Assembly: GCA_946480605.1 (NCBI GenBank) | Contig: CAMLKW010000230.1 | Span: 1-6,804 of the forward strand | DNA: 6,804 nt | Direction: 5' to 3' | Origin: an uncultured Roseateles sp. | GTDB taxonomy: Bacteria > Pseudomonadota > Gammaproteobacteria > Burkholderiales > Burkholderiaceae | In this document: piece by piece, positions 5,232-6,804 of the stretch | Numbering within the stretch: position 1 is the first letter of the stretch | How the letters are laid out: each line of letters starts with the position of its first letter | Notes under the pieces: model-generated | What the model saw: only the letters and a program-made list of their open reading frames with translations | What the model was told of the DNA's origin: nothing | Databases searched by the model: none | Program-made: the position numbers and the translations under genes

Positions 5232-5902
5232 AAAAGACCCCGCTCGGCGAACGACACCACCTCGCTCGCGCCTACGACGAGGTGGTCCACCACGCGCACG
5301 TCCACCAGTGCGAGCGCCTGGACGAGCTGACGCGTCAGCAACTCGTCCGCCTTGGACGGCTCGGGATGGCCGCTTGGATGGTTGTGCGCCAGGATGGCCG
5401 CGCCGGCGCCCAGCGCCAGCGCGCGCTTGACGACCTCGCGCGGGTGCACCGTCGTCGATGTCAGCGAGCCCTGGAACAGCGTCTCCATCGCGATGAGCTT
5501 GAGCTGTGCGTCGAGGAACAGCACGGCAAACACCTCGTGGCCCAGCCCGCCCAGTTGCAGCCGCAGGTAGGTCTTCACGGTGTCCGAGTCGGTCATGGCC
5601 GGTTTCTCGGCCAGTTGCTGATTCAGCGAGCGCCGCGCGATCTCCAGCACGGCGGCGATCTCGGCGCGCTTGGCCGGGCCAAGGCCCTTCACCTTGCCGA
5701 GGTCCTGCACGCTGGCCGCCAGCAGCCCCGCCCAGCCGCCGAAGCGATCCAGCAGCCCCTGGGCCAGCTGCAGCACCGGCATGCCTTTCATGCCGGTGCG
5801 CAGCAGCAGCGCCAGCAGCTCGGCGTCCGCCAAAGCTTGCGGGCCGCGGGCGAGCAGCTTCTCGCGCGGGCGGGCGTCGGGGGGCAGATGGGTCAGCGAC
5901 AT
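5228..5902 (-). CDS. radC: RadC family JAMM-domain protein
   Basis: A 224-residue protein of normal RadC length. The N-terminal part holds RPREKLL (11-17), LLLRTG (32-37) and a helix-hairpin-helix-like segment [15 protein letters not shown] (68-82). The C-terminal JAMM/MPN domain carries the zinc-binding set His173, His175 and Asp186 in HNHPSG (173-178) and PSKAD (182-186). Despite its name, a role in recombinational repair was not upheld for E. coli RadC, and its activity remains unclear. The metal site is intact, so a metal-dependent hydrolase is plausible. [17 protein letters not shown] is the usual family N-terminus, which fixes the ATG at 5902. There is no ribosome binding site in the few bases before it. 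The gene is first in a radC-smr pair and diverges from fkpB. Confidence 0.95.
   Translation of the reverse strand: MSLTHLPPDARPREKLLARGPQALADAELLALLLRTGMKGMPVLQLAQGLLDRFGGWAGLLAASVQDLGKVKGLGPAKRAEIAAVLEIARRSLNQQLAEKPAMTDSDTVKTYLRLQLGGLGHEVFAVLFLDAQLKLIAMETLFQGSLTSTTVHPREVVKRALALGAGAAILAHNHPSGHPEPSKADELLTRQLVQALALVDVRVVDHLVVGASEVVSFAERGLL
5767..5804. repeat. Long perfect hairpin inside radC
   Basis: GCACCGGCATG (5773-5783) pairs with CATGCCGGTGC (5789-5799) over 11 uninterrupted base pairs and a 5-base loop. Skipping one unpaired A at 5772, GCTGC (5767-5771) pairs with GCAGC (5800-5804), giving 16 bp in all. In radC mRNA it covers codons 33-46, about 100-135 bases after the start codon. The encoded RTGMKGMPV lies in the conserved N-terminal part of RadC. 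No T-tract follows on either strand. Confidence 0.6.
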
Positions 5903-5944
5903 AAAATCGGCCGCAGTCTAGCCAAGCGTTTGCTTCCCCCTCGC
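5903..5944. promoter_or_regulatory. 42-bp divergent promoter region between radC and fkpB
   Basis: Both promoters must fit in or overlap this gap. For radC, TAGACT (complement of 5915-5920) would place transcription start about six bases before the ATG, giving a nearly leaderless message, consistent with the missing ribosome binding site; no good -35 is seen. For fkpB, GCGACA (5896-5901), 17 bases, then TAGCCA (5919-5924) is one option, and TAAAAT at 5902-5907 is another -10. The opposed -10 candidates overlap, so the two genes may compete for polymerase. Confidence 0.4.
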
Positions 5945-6388
5945 ATGAACCCCATCCAGGCCGGGTCCTTCCTGACTCTGCATTACCGGCTTTCGGGCCC
6001 GGACGGCGCCGACATCGTCAACACCTTTGACGACAAGCCCGCCACGCTGTCCATCGGCGCCGGGCAGCTGTCGCCCGCCATCGAGGCGCGCCTCATCGGC
6101 CTGCCCGAGGGCGCCCACGAGCGCTTCACGCTGGCGCCCGGCGAGGCCTTCGGTGAGCGCAACCCCGAGCTGCTGCAGCGCGTGAAGCTCAACCTGCTGC
6201 GCCAGCTCGGCGACCCGGACGAGACCTACCACGTCGGCGATGTCGTGCAGTTCCCCGGCCCGGACGGGCAGGGCGGCTATGCCGGCGTCGTGCGTGAACT
6301 GGGTGACGAGGCGCTGCTGTTCGACTTCAACCACCCGCTCGCTGGCCAGCCGGTCAGCTTCGAGGTGCAAGTGATCGGGGTGCTGTGA
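5945..6388 (+). CDS. fkpB: FKBP-type peptidyl-prolyl cis-trans isomerase, FkpB/SlpA type
   Basis: A 147-residue protein, close to the 149 of E. coli FkpB. It speeds cis-trans rotation of proline peptide bonds and acts as a cytoplasmic folding helper. The FKBP fold is split as in SlyD-like proteins: an N-terminal part (about 5-68, with [12 protein letters not shown] and the Phe28-Asp29 pair), an inserted flap domain (about 70-125), then FDFNHPLAG (126-134) and the closing strand [11 protein letters not shown]. The C-terminal metal-binding His-rich tail of SlyD is absent, favouring FkpB. The frame is open far upstream, but only the region from the ATG at 5945 is family-like. No clear ribosome binding site precedes it. 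The stop overlaps the ispH start by one base (TGATG); the fkpB-ispH pairing is conserved in proteobacteria. Confidence 0.93.
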   Translation: MNPIQAGSFLTLHYRLSGPDGADIVNTFDDKPATLSIGAGQLSPAIEARLIGLPEGAHERFTLAPGEAFGERNPELLQRVKLNLLRQLGDPDETYHVGDVVQFPGPDGQGGYAGVVRELGDEALLFDFNHPLAGQPVSFEVQVIGVL

Positions 6389-6804
6389 TGAATGCCGTCG
6401 TGCACCCGCAGGAAGTGCTGCTGGCCGAGCCTCGTGGTTTCTGCGCCGGCGTGGACCGCGCCATCGAGATCGTCGAGAGGGCGCTGGTCAAGTTCGGCGC
6501 GCCCATCTATGTGCGCCATGAGATCGTGCACAACACCTACGTCGTCAACGACCTGAAGTCGCGTGGCGCCATCTTCATCGAGGACCTGGCCGAGGTGCCG
6601 GCCGGCGCGACGCTGGTGTTCAGCGCCCACGGCGTCAGCCAGGAGGTGCGCCGCGAGGCCACCGCGCGCGGCTTCCAGATCTTCGATGCGACCTGCCCGC
6701 TGGTGACCAAGGTGCATGTCGAGGTGGCCAAGCTGCACCGCGAGGGTTTCGAGTTCATCATGATCGGCCACAAGGGCCACCCCGAGGTCGAGGGCACGAT
6801 GGGC
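6388..6804 (+). CDS. ispH: IspH (LytB), 4-hydroxy-3-methylbut-2-enyl diphosphate reductase, N-terminal part
   Basis: The first 139 codons are present before the window ends. IspH is the iron-sulphur enzyme that makes IPP and DMAPP from HMBPP in the final step of the MEP isoprenoid pathway. Visible are [14 protein letters not shown] with cluster ligand Cys19, HEIVHN with His48, SAHGVS with His81, DATCPLV with Cys103, and [10 protein letters not shown] with His131 and the proton-donor Glu133. The 84-residue Cys19-Cys103 spacing equals that of E. coli Cys12-Cys96. The third cluster cysteine lies beyond the edge. The ATG at 6388 overlaps the fkpB stop by one base, and GGGG about seven bases upstream may serve as ribosome binding site. 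It is intact and ordinary as far as seen. Confidence 0.96.
   Translation, partial: MNAVVHPQEVLLAEPRGFCAGVDRAIEIVERALVKFGAPIYVRHEIVHNTYVVNDLKSRGAIFIEDLAEVPAGATLVFSAHGVSQEVRREATARGFQIFDATCPLVTKVHVEVAKLHREGFEFIMIGHKGHPEVEGTMG

Noticed and set aside
5192..5944. In-frame extension of fkpB upstream by 251 codons
   Set aside because: It is antisense to radC; family similarity starts only at the ATG at 5945.

Overview
This is a GC-rich, densely packed chromosomal window. Protein signatures, frequent GTG/TTG starts and gene neighbourhoods (cheR-cheD-cheB, fkpB-ispH) suggest a motile betaproteobacterium of the order Burkholderiales. That placement is inferred from resemblance; no rRNA or other strict marker is present. 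I see no tRNA, rRNA, insertion sequence, CRISPR array or prophage gene, and no stretch over 300 bases lacks a gene.

Left part (1-1677, minus strand): a chemotaxis adaptation operon reads cheR, cheD, cheB. CheR methylates and CheB demethylates or deamidates the chemoreceptors, and CheD deamidates receptor glutamines. The genes are almost contiguous (2 bp and 11 bp gaps). cheB leaves the window after 48 full codons.

Centre (about 1678-3797, plus strand): a 209-bp divergent control region separates cheR from a tightly overlapping trio: a GGDEF diguanylate cyclase with an intact inhibitory site, a FlhG/MinD-type ATPase, and a group II truncated haemoglobin. Start and stop overlaps of 4 and 8 bp imply co-translation. 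Together with the divergent che genes this looks like a motility, c-di-GMP and oxygen/NO module, and it is the most interesting arrangement here. The control region holds an interrupted inverted repeat and a perfect palindrome.

Right-centre (3794-5902, minus strand): radC and an Smr-domain gene overlap by 4 bp (GTGA). They are followed after 154 bp by a TonB-like gene with its own candidate promoter, whose stop codon overlaps the haemoglobin stop convergently. radC carries a long hairpin inside its coding sequence.

Right end (5945-6804, plus strand): fkpB (FKBP-type prolyl isomerase) overlaps by one base with ispH (last step of the MEP isoprenoid pathway), which is cut by the window edge. 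The 42-bp radC/fkpB gap must hold both promoters.
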